Part shown: one piece after another, positions 27,726 to 35,618 of the stretch
Numbering within the stretch: position 1 is the stretch's first letter
Layout of the letters: every line of letters starts with the position of its first letter
Origin: Flavobacterium gelatinilyticum
GTDB lineage: Bacteria > Bacteroidota > Bacteroidia > Flavobacteriales > Flavobacteriaceae
Length of the DNA: 64,000 bases
Direction: 5' to 3'
Assembly: GCF_027111295.1 (NCBI RefSeq)
Contig: NZ_CP114287.1
Location: 4,960,001 to 5,024,000 of the forward strand
Position numbers and translations under genes: made by a program
The notes under the pieces: model-generated
Databases searched by the model: none
The model's input: the letters and a program-made list of their open reading frames with translations, nothing else
What the model was told of the DNA's origin: nothing

Positions 27726-28766
27726 TTATTTTTTATGTAACAGATCACTTTGCATCAGGATATTCTTGATTTTGAATTCGGAGATATAAAATAAATCAGA
27801 ATCGTCATTCATCTGGTTTTCCAAAACAATTAAACTAATATCGCTTTCCGGAAAATACAAATTTACAGAAGAAAATCCGTCTCCTAAACCGGTATGGCCA
27901 AGATATTTAACGGGTTCTTTTTCGATTATTCTGATTCCGTAACCATAACCTTCTTTTTCTTTTCCAAAAAAGTTATGCTGCGATAAAATCGAATATTGAA
28001 TCATTAATTGATAGGTTTCCGGTTTCAGGATTTTTCCTTTGTGCAGATTATTATTCCAGATTGCTAAATCGGAAGCTGTAGAAATGATTCCGTCAGCACC
28101 GAAACTTTCCGGATTAATCTGACTTTCGTTTTTAGGCTGCATTTCGTTTTTATTTACGAAATAACCTGTTGCCAGATTTTGTGCTTTGTTCTTTGAATAA
28201 CAATAAGTGTGATTCATTTTTAATTTTTTAAAAAGTGCTCCTGAAACTTCAGCGTAACTTTTTTTGGTGCTGAATTCTACAATTTTACCAACAAGATTAA
28301 AACTTAAATTTCCGTATTTATAATCTGATCCGGGTTTAAATACCAACGGTTTTTGCAGATCGACAATTCCGTGAGTATGATTTAAGAGATTATGAACCGT
28401 AACCGAGTCTGCCCAGGTTTGGGTTAATTCTGGTAAATATTTTTTAATCGGGGCATTTAGATTTACTTTTCCTTTTTCGACTTCCAGCAAAAGTAAAATG
28501 GCCGCGATTAGTTTGCTGTTGGACATAATTTCGAACTGCGTATCTGGTTTTATAGGCTTTTTTGTTTCAAAATTGGCAAATCCTTTTGTTTTTGTGTACA
28601 ATGTTTTTCCGTTTTGGGAAATCAACACAACGCCATTAAAAACCGGCTGGGTGTTTTGAAGTAAACTGTCTATCTGCAAAGCATATTTATCTTGTTTTTG
28701 AGCAGAAGTGCCGCAGCTTGTCAGGATAAAACAGAATGTAAGTAAAAAGGTAATTTTGAAGGCCAT
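27726..28766 (-). CDS. Serine hydrolase, class C beta-lactamase-like, lipoprotein
   Basis: This 346-residue protein has a lipoprotein signal (FCFILTSCGTSAQ; Cys near residue 19). The penicillin-binding-protein-like domain has the active-site Ser-x-x-Lys as MSNSKLIAAI (about residue 82), a Tyr-x-Asn element as DYKYGNLSFNLVGKI (about 165), and a HTGLGDG motif (about 295). These are the S-x-x-K, Y-x-N and H-x-G triad of beta-lactamase class C, esterase and D-peptidase families. It probably acts at the cell envelope as a peptidase or esterase. True beta-lactam resistance is not indicated. It is the first gene of the DUF1801-MBL unit. Confidence 0.85.
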   Translation of the reverse strand: MAFKITFLLTFCFILTSCGTSAQKQDKYALQIDSLLQNTQPVFNGVVLISQNGKTLYTKTKGFANFETKKPIKPDTQFEIMSNSKLIAAILLLLEVEKGKVNLNAPIKKYLPELTQTWADSVTVHNLLNHTHGIVDLQKPLVFKPGSDYKYGNLSFNLVGKIVEFSTKKSYAEVSGALFKKLKMNHTYCYSKNKAQNLATGYFVNKNEMQPKNESQINPESFGADGIISTASDLAIWNNNLHKGKILKPETYQLMIQYSILSQHNFFGKEKEGYGYGIRIIEKEPVKYLGHTGLGDGFSSVNLYFPESDISLIVLENQMNDDSDLFYISEFKIKNILMQSDLLHKK

Positions 28767-28767
28767 T

Positions 28768-28918
28768 TTTTTTAGTGTTCAGTTTTTTTAGTATTTATTC
28801 TCAGTGGTTAGTATTCTGATTTTCGTATTTCGTATTAGTTTATATTCTAAGTTTTTGTTTGCTTGTTAGCAGCAACTGTAAACTGTTACAGAAACCGATC
28901 ACTAAAAACTGAACACTA
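28768..28918. repeat. GTGTTCA-type inverted repeat overlapping a stop codon
   Basis: The left arm reads TTTAGTGTTCAGTTTTTTTA near 28770-28790. The right arm reads ATCACTAAAAACTGAACACT near 28898-28917, its reverse complement with small changes. The interior repeats TCGTATT. The right arm supplies the CTA (28916-28918) that is the TAG stop of the gene ending at 28916. Confidence 0.75.
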
Positions 28919-29329
28919 GAATTTCCTGCACGTGAGGCGTAAGGCAAGGTAGGCCGTTGGGATATAGGCAAAAATTAAATCGATGAGTGTAAACCAGGTG
29001 GGAGAAGGCATTGAGCTGACGCTTACAATACCGCACAATAAAAAGAAAGCGCCAATAAGCAATGCAAGTTTCTTTTTGTGGTTAACAGCGAGTAAAGCAG
29101 TTGTAACAGCTCCTGTAAATGTTCCGATGGCGTGCGCTAAAAATGGCAGAAGAAAATGCTTTGCTTCAAATAAATGCATGCTTTCCTGCAGTCCTTTCAT
29201 TGTGGTATTGTTACAGCCGTCAGGTGGAGGAATTATAGAACCGCTGATTAAAATGATACTCATATTGACAATACTTCCAATAATAATTCCAACAATGACT
29301 GCCAGAGTATTTCTTAAAACAGGATTCAT
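28916..29329 (-). CDS. Small membrane protein of unknown function
   Basis: This 137-residue protein has four hydrophobic segments (about residues 10-33, 55-80, 88-105 and 112-130). Between the first two is a polar loop, SGSIIPPPDGCNNTTMKGLQE. I do not recognise the family. The PPPxG loop and the four-helix layout recall small Bacteroidota integral membrane proteins annotated only as hypothetical. The stop codon lies in the repeat at 28768-28918. No clear partner is nearby. Confidence 0.55.
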   Translation of the reverse strand: MNPVLRNTLAVIVGIIIGSIVNMSIILISGSIIPPPDGCNNTTMKGLQESMHLFEAKHFLLPFLAHAIGTFTGAVTTALLAVNHKKKLALLIGAFFLLCGIVSVSSMPSPTWFTLIDLIFAYIPTAYLALRLTCRKF

Positions 29330-29364
29330 AAATACAGGGTTTAGTCTTACAAATCTATGAAATT

Positions 29365-29419
29365 ATTTAGATTGTAGATTATTTTAGATTCGAGATTATT
29401 TTAGATTTTAGATCGGATT
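29365..29419. repeat. NNNAGAT heptad array
   Basis: The array can be read as TTTAGAT, TGTAGAT, (TAT), TTTAGAT, TCGAGAT, (TAT), TTTAGAT, TTTAGAT, then CGGATT. The unit is 7 bases with a constant AGAT. It lies between two minus-strand genes. Confidence 0.8.
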
Positions 29420-29435
29420 GCTTTTTTTAATTTAT

Positions 29436-29828
29436 CTATTGATATTTAAAAGCTATCTTATATTTTTTCATTTCAGGATTTTTAATAATATAAGTAACTT
29501 TATCAATAGCTTTAGAAGTACAAACTACATCCGAAATTGACTTGTGAATTAAATAAAGAGAGTCTTTTTTAATTTCTATATCTCCTTTATAATTCCCGCA
29601 TGCGTTTACATTAATCAATTGCGATACATAAATAATATCATCTAAATATTCGGTTTTCATTTTATATTCTGTTCCCGATTGCAATTTTAACGATTTTTCA
29701 TCCCCTGGTTCTGCCACAGCATAAGAGTTAAAATAGATCAAATTTTCATTATGCTGCGGTTTTTCGGTCTGCGTTTTATTCTGGCATGAAATACAACATA
29801 TAACAGCAAAAAAATATAAATACTTCAT
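29436..29828 (-). CDS. Small lipoprotein of unknown function
   Basis: This 130-residue protein has a lipoprotein signal (MKYLYFFAVICCISCQNKTQ, Cys at about residue 15). The mature part is beta-rich with one Cys pair candidate (NACGNYKGD and SDVVCTSKA). I do not recognise a family. It looks like a small surface or periplasmic lipoprotein. It lies 25 bases downstream of a membrane-protein gene on the same strand. Confidence 0.5.
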   Translation of the reverse strand: MKYLYFFAVICCISCQNKTQTEKPQHNENLIYFNSYAVAEPGDEKSLKLQSGTEYKMKTEYLDDIIYVSQLINVNACGNYKGDIEIKKDSLYLIHKSISDVVCTSKAIDKVTYIIKNPEMKKYKIAFKYQ

Positions 29829-29853
29829 GAAGGAAATTTAGATTTTGGACTTT

Positions 29854-30300
29854 TTAATTTATAGCTTCTGATGCAAAAAGAAGGGTAACCAAAACGGCAG
29901 CGGTTATTAAGGAAGCACCGATAGAGATTCCAATTATTCTCCACCAGCCAAATTCTTCGCCTCCATTGGCAATATGTTCGTTTATTTTAATTTCCTGATG
30001 TTTTTTTACAAAATAAGAAGCAATTCCCATGTATAGTAAAGAAAATACAATGCTTGGAATATCTATATTTTCAGGAAGTAACAGAATTAAAGCTAAAACA
30101 AGAATAAGGGAGGAAACACAAATAATCCATGTTTGTTTTACTTTTTCGTAATCATCAAAAACTTTAAAATTTTCGGCTATGAAATAACCTGCTGCAAGCG
30201 GACCGCCTAAAAAGGCACTTACACGGATTGCTTTTTCTGAATAAATTTTTTGCTGTGGAATTTCTTTAAAATTAGATTGTTCGGCTGTTGTATTTTCCAT
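29854..30300 (-). CDS. Small multi-spanning membrane protein
   Basis: This 148-residue protein has a polar Gln-rich N-terminus, then four hydrophobic segments (about residues 28-43, 52-75, 78-93 and 120-145). A charged KKHQEIKINEHIANGGEE loop precedes the last one. I do not recognise the family; the SAFLGGPLAAGYFIAENFKVF text suggests a conserved Bacteroidota membrane protein. No functional motif is visible. Confidence 0.55.
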   Translation of the reverse strand: MENTTAEQSNFKEIPQQKIYSEKAIRVSAFLGGPLAAGYFIAENFKVFDDYEKVKQTWIICVSSLILVLALILLLPENIDIPSIVFSLLYMGIASYFVKKHQEIKINEHIANGGEEFGWWRIIGISIGASLITAAVLVTLLFASEAIN

Positions 30301-30385
30301 TGTACTTTTTATAATGTGAGAATAACGAAAATACTATATTAGTCTGGATTTATTAGACTTTAAAAGTCTTTTTTAGATGATTTTT

Positions 30386-30799
30386 CTACGAAATTTTGAC
30401 GCACATCCAGCTTGCTTTCAGAATAGTTTTTTCATCAATAAATGCAGTTCCCTGCTGTTTGATGATTTTTTCGCTTAAGCGGACATTTTCTACTACAAAT
30501 TTTACATGATCGCCAAATCTGGCACCTCCAAAAAATTCGGCACTTTCAATGCTTACCAAACCAAATATTCCGTCTGTAATACCCAAAAGTTTAACTCCGG
30601 CACCGCCGCATTGTGCCATGGATTCTATTAAAATGGTTCCGGGGATAAAATCAAGATCAGGAAAACTGCCTTTAAGCCAATTGTCTTTATCGTCGAAAGT
30701 TTTATAGCCAACAATAGATTCCTTAGTATAAGAGGTTATTTCATCAACAAATAAAAACGGAGCTCTGTGCGGAATAAGACTTTCAATATTTTGTACCAT
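30386..30799 (-). CDS. FabZ-like hotdog protein lacking the usual catalytic His
   Basis: This protein of 137 residues starts at 30799 (MVQNIESLIPHRAPFLFVDE). The frame opens 24 codons earlier, but that part is unlike the family. It matches the FabZ hotdog fold: PHRAPFLFVDEI, FIPGTILIESMAQ (with the family Glu at the position of E68 in E. coli FabZ) and a GDHVKFVVENVRL strand. The FabZ active site normally has GHFPGxPxxPG, but here the segment reads GSFPDLDFIPG, with Ser in place of the catalytic His. It may be inactive or have another chemistry. No fatty-acid genes are adjacent. Confidence 0.75.
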   Translation of the reverse strand: MVQNIESLIPHRAPFLFVDEITSYTKESIVGYKTFDDKDNWLKGSFPDLDFIPGTILIESMAQCGGAGVKLLGITDGIFGLVSIESAEFFGGARFGDHVKFVVENVRLSEKIIKQQGTAFIDEKTILKASWMCVKIS

Positions 30800-30903
30800 G
30801 ATTTGTAATTTTGTTCTCTGCAATATACATAAATTATTAAGGATTTTATAGTATAGATTCCGGATTGGCATTAAAGATAAACATCATTTAATGTGAGAAG
30901 TAA

Positions 30904-31500
30904 TCAGGCAAAATGTTTTTTAATTTTTTCTATGCTGTTTTCAAGCTGTAAAAAATGATCTTCCATCACGTTTTCTAGTTCAAGAGTACCGCCCAGAACC
31001 AGCATTTCTTTGTTTTCAAAACGCTTGCCAAGCCGGTCTTCGATCATTATTTTTTCCATACTTTGAGCAATGCCGATTTCATTTAAAAAAGCATTAGGAT
31101 GTCCGGCCGTACAAATTACAAGTCCAAACGGAATTGTTTTCATTTTAGGAAAATTTTCTGTTTGTCCGTATGCATATCCAACCGAATACACGCGGTCAAA
31201 CCAGCCTTTTAACTTTGCGGGGCAGTCACTCCACCAAACCGGATAGAGGAAAATAATACAATCGGCTTTTTCAATTTTTTTATGTTCTTCTAAAACATCA
31301 TGGGAGATTGGCAGTTCCAGTTTAGCAAAACCTTCTCTTTCGTATTCTTGTTCAGACATATCGCTTTGAAAGTTTGAAGCATATAAATCTGAGATCTCCA
31401 GATTCCAGTTTTGTTTTTGTATTACAGATTTCAATTTTTCTAAAACCTGAAATGTGTAGGATTTTTTACCGGGATGACTGTATACGATTAGAATATTCAT
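30904..31500 (-). CDS. Flavodoxin-fold NAD(P)H oxidoreductase
   Basis: This 198-residue protein begins with the flavin-binding ILIVYSHPGKKSYTFQVLEKL. It continues with IIFLYPVWWSDCPAKLKGWFDRVY, the classic family block near residue 85, and then GLVICTAGHPN. This fits the modulator-of-drug-activity/KefF and NQO-like quinone or nitro reductase family. It is a soluble FMN or FAD enzyme that likely reduces quinones. The partner and target are unknown. It is followed after 17 bases by a GNAT gene whose stop is at 31518. Confidence 0.85.
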   Translation of the reverse strand: MNILIVYSHPGKKSYTFQVLEKLKSVIQKQNWNLEISDLYASNFQSDMSEQEYEREGFAKLELPISHDVLEEHKKIEKADCIIFLYPVWWSDCPAKLKGWFDRVYSVGYAYGQTENFPKMKTIPFGLVICTAGHPNAFLNEIGIAQSMEKIMIEDRLGKRFENKEMLVLGGTLELENVMEDHFLQLENSIEKIKKHFA

Positions 31501-31517
31501 TTTTGCAGGATTTAGAT

Positions 31518-31949
31518 TTATGTAATTTCTTTCGACAGTTCAAACAAAATATAGGTACCGTTTGGAGATTCACCTTTGCTTTTTTCAATAAAACCTTTTC
31601 TTCGGTAAAAAGCGACAGCCTTTTTGTTATTTTGCAAACATTTTAAAGTAATTGGAAATTGGGTTATTTGAATAACTGCTTTTAACAATTCAGTTCCAAT
31701 GTTTTGTCCCTGATACTGATTGTCAATGTATAAATGATGAATAAAATTATTCGGCATCCAGACCGAAATAAATCCAACTATCGTATCGTTTATTTTTGCA
31801 ATTAAAATTACTTCGCCCTGTGTTTGTTTATCAAAATCTTCAAGGTGGAATTCAGATGTGTCAAGCCACGAAAACGTGCGTTGTCTTTCTTCGAGAAATA
31901 ATGTTCTTAAAGCTTCAAAATCAGTTTGTATGACTTCGGTTATTTTCAT
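31518..31949 (-). CDS. GNAT family N-acetyltransferase
   Basis: This 143-residue acetyltransferase has the acetyl-CoA signature YQGQNIGTELLKAVI (about residue 82) preceded by the beta-strand FIHHLYIDN. The N-terminal ITEVIQTDFEALRTLFLEER and the C-terminal NKKAVAFYRRKGF are typical. The substrate is unknown. It is the gene just upstream of the flavodoxin-fold reductase on the same strand. Confidence 0.85.
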   Translation of the reverse strand: MKITEVIQTDFEALRTLFLEERQRTFSWLDTSEFHLEDFDKQTQGEVILIAKINDTIVGFISVWMPNNFIHHLYIDNQYQGQNIGTELLKAVIQITQFPITLKCLQNNKKAVAFYRRKGFIEKSKGESPNGTYILFELSKEIT

Positions 31950-32031
31950 TTACAAGAGACTGATTTTGTTTAACGCAGAATAAACATTTAATCTGAAGTA
32001 AAAATAATTTAAAATATTGAATAGTAAAAAG

Positions 32032-32370
32032 TTATTGCTCTTCTATAACAGAATTCCCTTTTGAGAGATCTCCTGATGTCCATTGCCAGGTTTCGTGAAG
32101 TCGTATTTTTCCGTTTTCAAGAATTTCCGGTTTAGAGGTGCATATTCCTGTCATAAGTTCGCCTTTTTTATTCACCTGATGATAGCGCATTTCGATATTA
32201 CCTTCGTTATCAACCAAACCAATTAAATGACCGCTTACGATCTGGCCGCCGGAATATTCAGAAGTTAAAATGTTACCGTTTTGTTTGTAATGAAAAAAGG
32301 TTTCGCTTGATGTTTCTCCGTTTTCTGTATTACTGACAGGGGAGAAGGTTTTATTATTGTAATTGATCAT
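32032..32370 (-). CDS. Small beta-rich conserved protein
   Basis: This 112-residue protein has repeated beta-strand text: NGNILTSEYSGGQIVSGHLIG, IEMRYHQVNKKGELMTGIC and IRLHETWQWTSGD. I recall near-identical proteins in Flavobacterium being labelled n-acetylglutamate synthase by transfer, but no acetyltransferase motif is present here, so I do not accept that name. A lipocalin-like small barrel is plausible. It lies 18 bases downstream of the SUFU-domain gene. Confidence 0.55.
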   Translation of the reverse strand: MINYNNKTFSPVSNTENGETSSETFFHYKQNGNILTSEYSGGQIVSGHLIGLVDNEGNIEMRYHQVNKKGELMTGICTSKPEILENGKIRLHETWQWTSGDLSKGNSVIEEQ

Positions 32371-32388
32371 ATTGAGTAATCTTCTGGA

Positions 32389-33036
32389 TTATTTTCGGTT
32401 TAAATCTGTAATAAGGAGCGGATTGTTTTCTCTTAGTTTGTTTACAAGTTCTTCGGCAGTTCCGGGGTTATCTTTAATAGATTCGTATTCGGCAGAAGTG
32501 ATACCTGTGATTTGTAAAAATGTAACTTCGCCATGAGGAGTCTGCTTTTTCGGGATTTCGGGATCGTTTACAAAAACCAGCGCCGTAATATCAGTGTCAG
32601 TTTCGAGCCTGATAGGTCCGTTTGCCGGCATAAAATGAAATTCTTCAAACCAGTTTCCGCTGCTAAAAACATATTTGGCAATATTCTGCAGTAAAGCAAC
32701 TGCCCATGAAGGAGGATTTCCGTTATCTCCTTCAAAAGGTTTTAACCTGAAAGTAAGTTCAAAACCCCATTTACTGAATTCGCCGTTTACTTTTTCTTCG
32801 TTATAATATAATTCTGAAAACCCGTAGGTTACAAAATGAAAATGATCGGTTTGTTTTTTGCTTTCATAGATGCTTACGCCGTCAAGAGGATATTCGCCTC
32901 CAAGCATATAACTAATAGGCGGTGCATAATGTTTAGGTTCCTGATCCGGATAAAGACGATCAAATTCCTTATCAATTTCCAGCCATCCTACGGCATCATC
33001 CTCTGTAAATTCTTTTTTGTATTCTTCTAATGTCAT
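32389..33036 (-). CDS. Suppressor-of-fused (SUFU) domain protein
   Basis: This 215-residue protein matches the bacterial SUFU domain: YEKEFTEDD-like N-terminus, PPISYMLGGEYPLDGVSIYE (about residue 40), HFHFVTYGFSELY, the WGFELTFRL strand and a late LVFVNDPEIPKKQTPHGEV. Bacterial SUFU proteins are frequently immunity proteins of polymorphic toxin systems, though many stand alone. No toxin or secretion gene is adjacent, so this could be an orphan. It precedes the small beta-rich gene by 18 bases. Confidence 0.8.
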   Translation of the reverse strand: MTLEEYKKEFTEDDAVGWLEIDKEFDRLYPDQEPKHYAPPISYMLGGEYPLDGVSIYESKKQTDHFHFVTYGFSELYYNEEKVNGEFSKWGFELTFRLKPFEGDNGNPPSWAVALLQNIAKYVFSSGNWFEEFHFMPANGPIRLETDTDITALVFVNDPEIPKKQTPHGEVTFLQITGITSAEYESIKDNPGTAEELVNKLRENNPLLITDLNRK

Positions 33037-33115
33037 CTTGCAAGGCTTTTAAAATAGGCAATACAAGATATGATTTTTAGTTTAAAGATCGAATTTTATT
33101 TTGGCTTTTTACAGA

Positions 33116-33634
33116 TTAGTTAGAAGGCTGCAGTTTTTTCATAAAGTATTCTGATGCCTGTTCTAAGCCTTTAAAATAGTCTCCTTTTTTAAATTCGGGA
33201 ACGGCATACGTGCTTACAATACTTTGAGTGTCTTCGTTATTAAGTTTGTAACGGATAAAATCGACACTTAAAACCTGAATTTGTCTCAGGGTTTTACTTA
33301 CTACAATTAGTATGGTAGGATCTAACCGCGGATCTTTGGCTAAAAACTTGTCCAGATCCTGTGCAAATTCTTCAAAACTGGCAAAAGGTTTTACGGTTGG
33401 AGTTGTTACGATAACAATTTTATATAAATACTTTTTTTCGAATGCGTTTAAAGTATTGTTTAGTGTTTGTGTCTGTTCCGGAGTCAGGACTTTTTCGAAA
33501 TCATTGACACAATTTGAAGAACTTGAAAATATTGTTTTTAAAGCTGTATTTAAATCTGAATCATTCTTGTTTTGGGCTGATAAAATAGTTAATGACAGCA
33601 GGTTAATCGAAATAATGAAGAATAATTTTTTCAT
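33116..33634 (-). CDS. Exported TPM-domain protein
   Basis: This 172-residue protein has a signal peptide (KLFFIISINLLSLTILSAQ) and a single TPM domain (about 45-165). LTPEQTQTLNNTLNAFEKK starts the first helix; IVIVTTPTVKPFASFEEFAQ and PTILIVVSKTLRQIQVLS follow. TPM (YgcG/Psb32-like) domains bind Ca2+ or act as weak phosphatases. The usual C-terminal membrane helix is absent. A TATTTTTG box lies about 30 bases upstream of the start. No partner gene is obvious. Confidence 0.72.
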   Translation of the reverse strand: MKKLFFIISINLLSLTILSAQNKNDSDLNTALKTIFSSSSNCVNDFEKVLTPEQTQTLNNTLNAFEKKYLYKIVIVTTPTVKPFASFEEFAQDLDKFLAKDPRLDPTILIVVSKTLRQIQVLSVDFIRYKLNNEDTQSIVSTYAVPEFKKGDYFKGLEQASEYFMKKLQPSN

Positions 33635-33724
33635 TGTAAAAACAGGTTAAATTTGGTGTCGCAAAAATAGAACTTTATTGACTTTAAATATGCTATGAAA
33701 GTGAAGATTATATCATTTAATTGA

Positions 33725-33768
33725 AAAAAAAATCCGTTTGGCAGAATTGGTCAATCGGATTTTTTTTA
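33725..33768 (-). terminator. Terminator-like hairpin downstream of the TPM gene region
   Basis: AAAAATCCG pairs with CGGATTTTT around a 19-base centre that itself can pair (TTTGGC/GGTCAA region). It sits between the carbonic anhydrase stop and the TPM gene, and has long A and T runs on the two sides. Confidence 0.7.
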
Positions 33769-33786
33769 CTAATGCATTTTTATGCG

Positions 33787-34467
33787 TTATATCTTATCTA
33801 TTTTTCCTGTATGTACATCGTAGCGCATTGATACCACTTTTGCTTTGTGTTCTTTTGCAATTGGATTATCCTGAATTAGTTTGACCGAATGTTTAATATT
33901 TGCATCGATTGCACCTAAATAATTAAGTTCTTTTGGCGAAATTTTATCGGCTTCGATTTCCTCATCTTCATTTGATATGGTTTCAATAATATCATCAATA
34001 TGATTTAAATGTTTTTTATACGCCGCGTTTTTGTCGTTAATGTAGGCTTTTACGGCACCGCATTCTGTGTGGCCTAAAACTACAACCAGTTTAGCATCCA
34101 GATGTTCTATGGCGTATTCAATACTTCCCATGTCGATATCTGAAATTAAGTTTCCGGCATTTCGTATTACAAATAGATCGCCAAGTCCCTGATCGAATAT
34201 AATTTCCGGAGAAACGCGGCTGTCTGAACAGGTTATAATAATGGCAAAAGGTTTCTGCCCGTTCTGATTAGCGAGTACTGTTTTTTTATCCTGATGCGGA
34301 TGAATGGATTTGCCTTCGAGAAAACGCTGATTTCCAATCTTTAACTGTTCTACGTCGTTCGTGTTTTGAGCAGTAGTTTTGTTTTGTTCTTTTGAGTTCT
34401 GACAGCCCAGTACAATGCATGCTGTGAGAATTGCTAGTAAAACGACTATGGTAATTTTGTTTTTCAT
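33787..34467 (-). CDS. Beta-carbonic anhydrase, lipoprotein
   Basis: This 226-residue protein has an N-terminal lipoprotein-like signal (IVVLLAILTACIVLGCQNS). The beta-class carbonic anhydrase domain has zinc ligands Cys in ITCSDSRVSPE (about residue 80) and His and Cys in LGHTECGAVKAYIN (about 140). FVIRNAGNLI and GSIEYAIEHLDAKLVVVLGH are also family blocks. It interconverts CO2 and bicarbonate, and would act outside the inner membrane. The lipoprotein signal is less usual for beta-carbonic anhydrases. The gene stands alone in its neighbourhood. Confidence 0.88.
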   Translation of the reverse strand: MKNKITIVVLLAILTACIVLGCQNSKEQNKTTAQNTNDVEQLKIGNQRFLEGKSIHPHQDKKTVLANQNGQKPFAIIITCSDSRVSPEIIFDQGLGDLFVIRNAGNLISDIDMGSIEYAIEHLDAKLVVVLGHTECGAVKAYINDKNAAYKKHLNHIDDIIETISNEDEEIEADKISPKELNYLGAIDANIKHSVKLIQDNPIAKEHKAKVVSMRYDVHTGKIDKI

Positions 34468-34562
34468 TTTGTAAACTTTTTAATATTTAAAACGCTACAA
34501 AATTATTTTGCATTAAATTCCAAATGGATGATAATAAGTCTTTTTTGTGTTAAAATAAATCA

Positions 34563-35410
34563 TTATTTAAATGAGTTAAATGTTGTTGTGAGGTTTGTTA
34601 TAAAGTCTTTTGTATAGGTTCCCGAGGGATCAAGATCAGGATCAAGAATGGTTATTTCGAGTCCTGCCAGTTTTTCGCTTTTAAATAAATAAGACAGTAA
34701 TTCATTGAATTCTTCATACGAAAGTCCATCCGGCGTTCTGCTGTCTACGCAGGGCATTATGTCATCATTTAAAACATCAACATCAATATGAAGCCAGAAA
34801 CCGTCCAGTTTTTTCTTTTTAACTTCAAGAAGAAATGACTCGGCGCAATTCTTAATGCCTTGTTTTCGAAGTTCGGCAAGACTTATATAAGTTGCGGCCG
34901 ATTTTTTGATTTGATTTTCGTATTCATCATCATATTCGCGGTTTCCTGTGCACCAAAGATTTTCTTCTTTAATGTAAGGGGATAAATGAAGAATATTGGT
35001 TAGTTTGGTATGTCCGTTTCCGGTTACTATTGAAGCAATCATGCCGCCGGCACCGCCGGTTTGGGATAATGAAATATCCATAAAATCAGTATGACCGTCG
35101 AGATAGAATAATGCATAGTTTCCTTTTTGTTTTAAGGCAATTTGTTTTGACTGAGCAGATTGTTTATTAAATAGGCTTGTTCTCTGGCGTAAGTAACCAA
35201 TGAATCTGCGTTTAAGATATGTGTTTCCGGATCTTTGATATTTGAATATTTTGGAGGATCAAGCCGAATGCTGTTTTTAGTATTAATCAGTTTATGAAAA
35301 TTGTGTTTCCATAACCAGTCCGGTAAATGTTTTACACCCGGTTCTTTTCCAGTCTCTGGTTCTTTGAGCCCCAAATTTGAAGGGAATTCTACTATGGTTA
35401 CTTCTTTCAT
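34563..35410 (-). pseudogene. Arginase/agmatinase-family gene, disrupted
   Basis: Two frames carry one protein. Residues from 35410 to 35132 read MKEVTIVEFPSNLGLKEPE and stop after LLSQNKLP. The next frame, entered near 35120, reads IALKQKGNYALFYLDGHTD and goes on to 34563, with HIDVDVLND and a late ITILDPDLDPSGT. Arginases carry a GGDCS/H motif with a metal ligand in this region, and it is missing at the junction. A frame change with loss of about 15 codons is the simplest explanation. The remaining DGHTD and DVDVLND ligands cannot rescue a missing metal site, so it is likely inactive. Confidence 0.85.
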
Positions 35411-35579
35411 AAAATTGTTTTTTTGAGATATAAAGTTATTAAAATTAAACTGCCTGCGTATAATTTTTCAGCTCTGGTACTATAGTTTGTAAACTAATAA
35501 GATGTTTCACTTGTTTTGGTATTTACAGATTGCTATGTAAAAGAGAATGCTTTCTTTTTTGATATGTTTTTATGAAATA

Positions 35580-35618
35580 AAAAAATCCGGTTATTTACAA
35601 ACCGGATTCTTCGTTTTT
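35580..35618 (-). terminator. Terminator of the DUF2314-ankyrin gene
   Basis: AATCCGGTT and AACCGGATT form a nine-pair stem with A run to the left. It directly follows the minus-strand stop at 35618. Confidence 0.75.

Noticed and set aside
32032..32370. Naming the small protein an N-acetylglutamate synthase
   Set aside because: No acetyltransferase motif is visible; the name would only be a transferred label.
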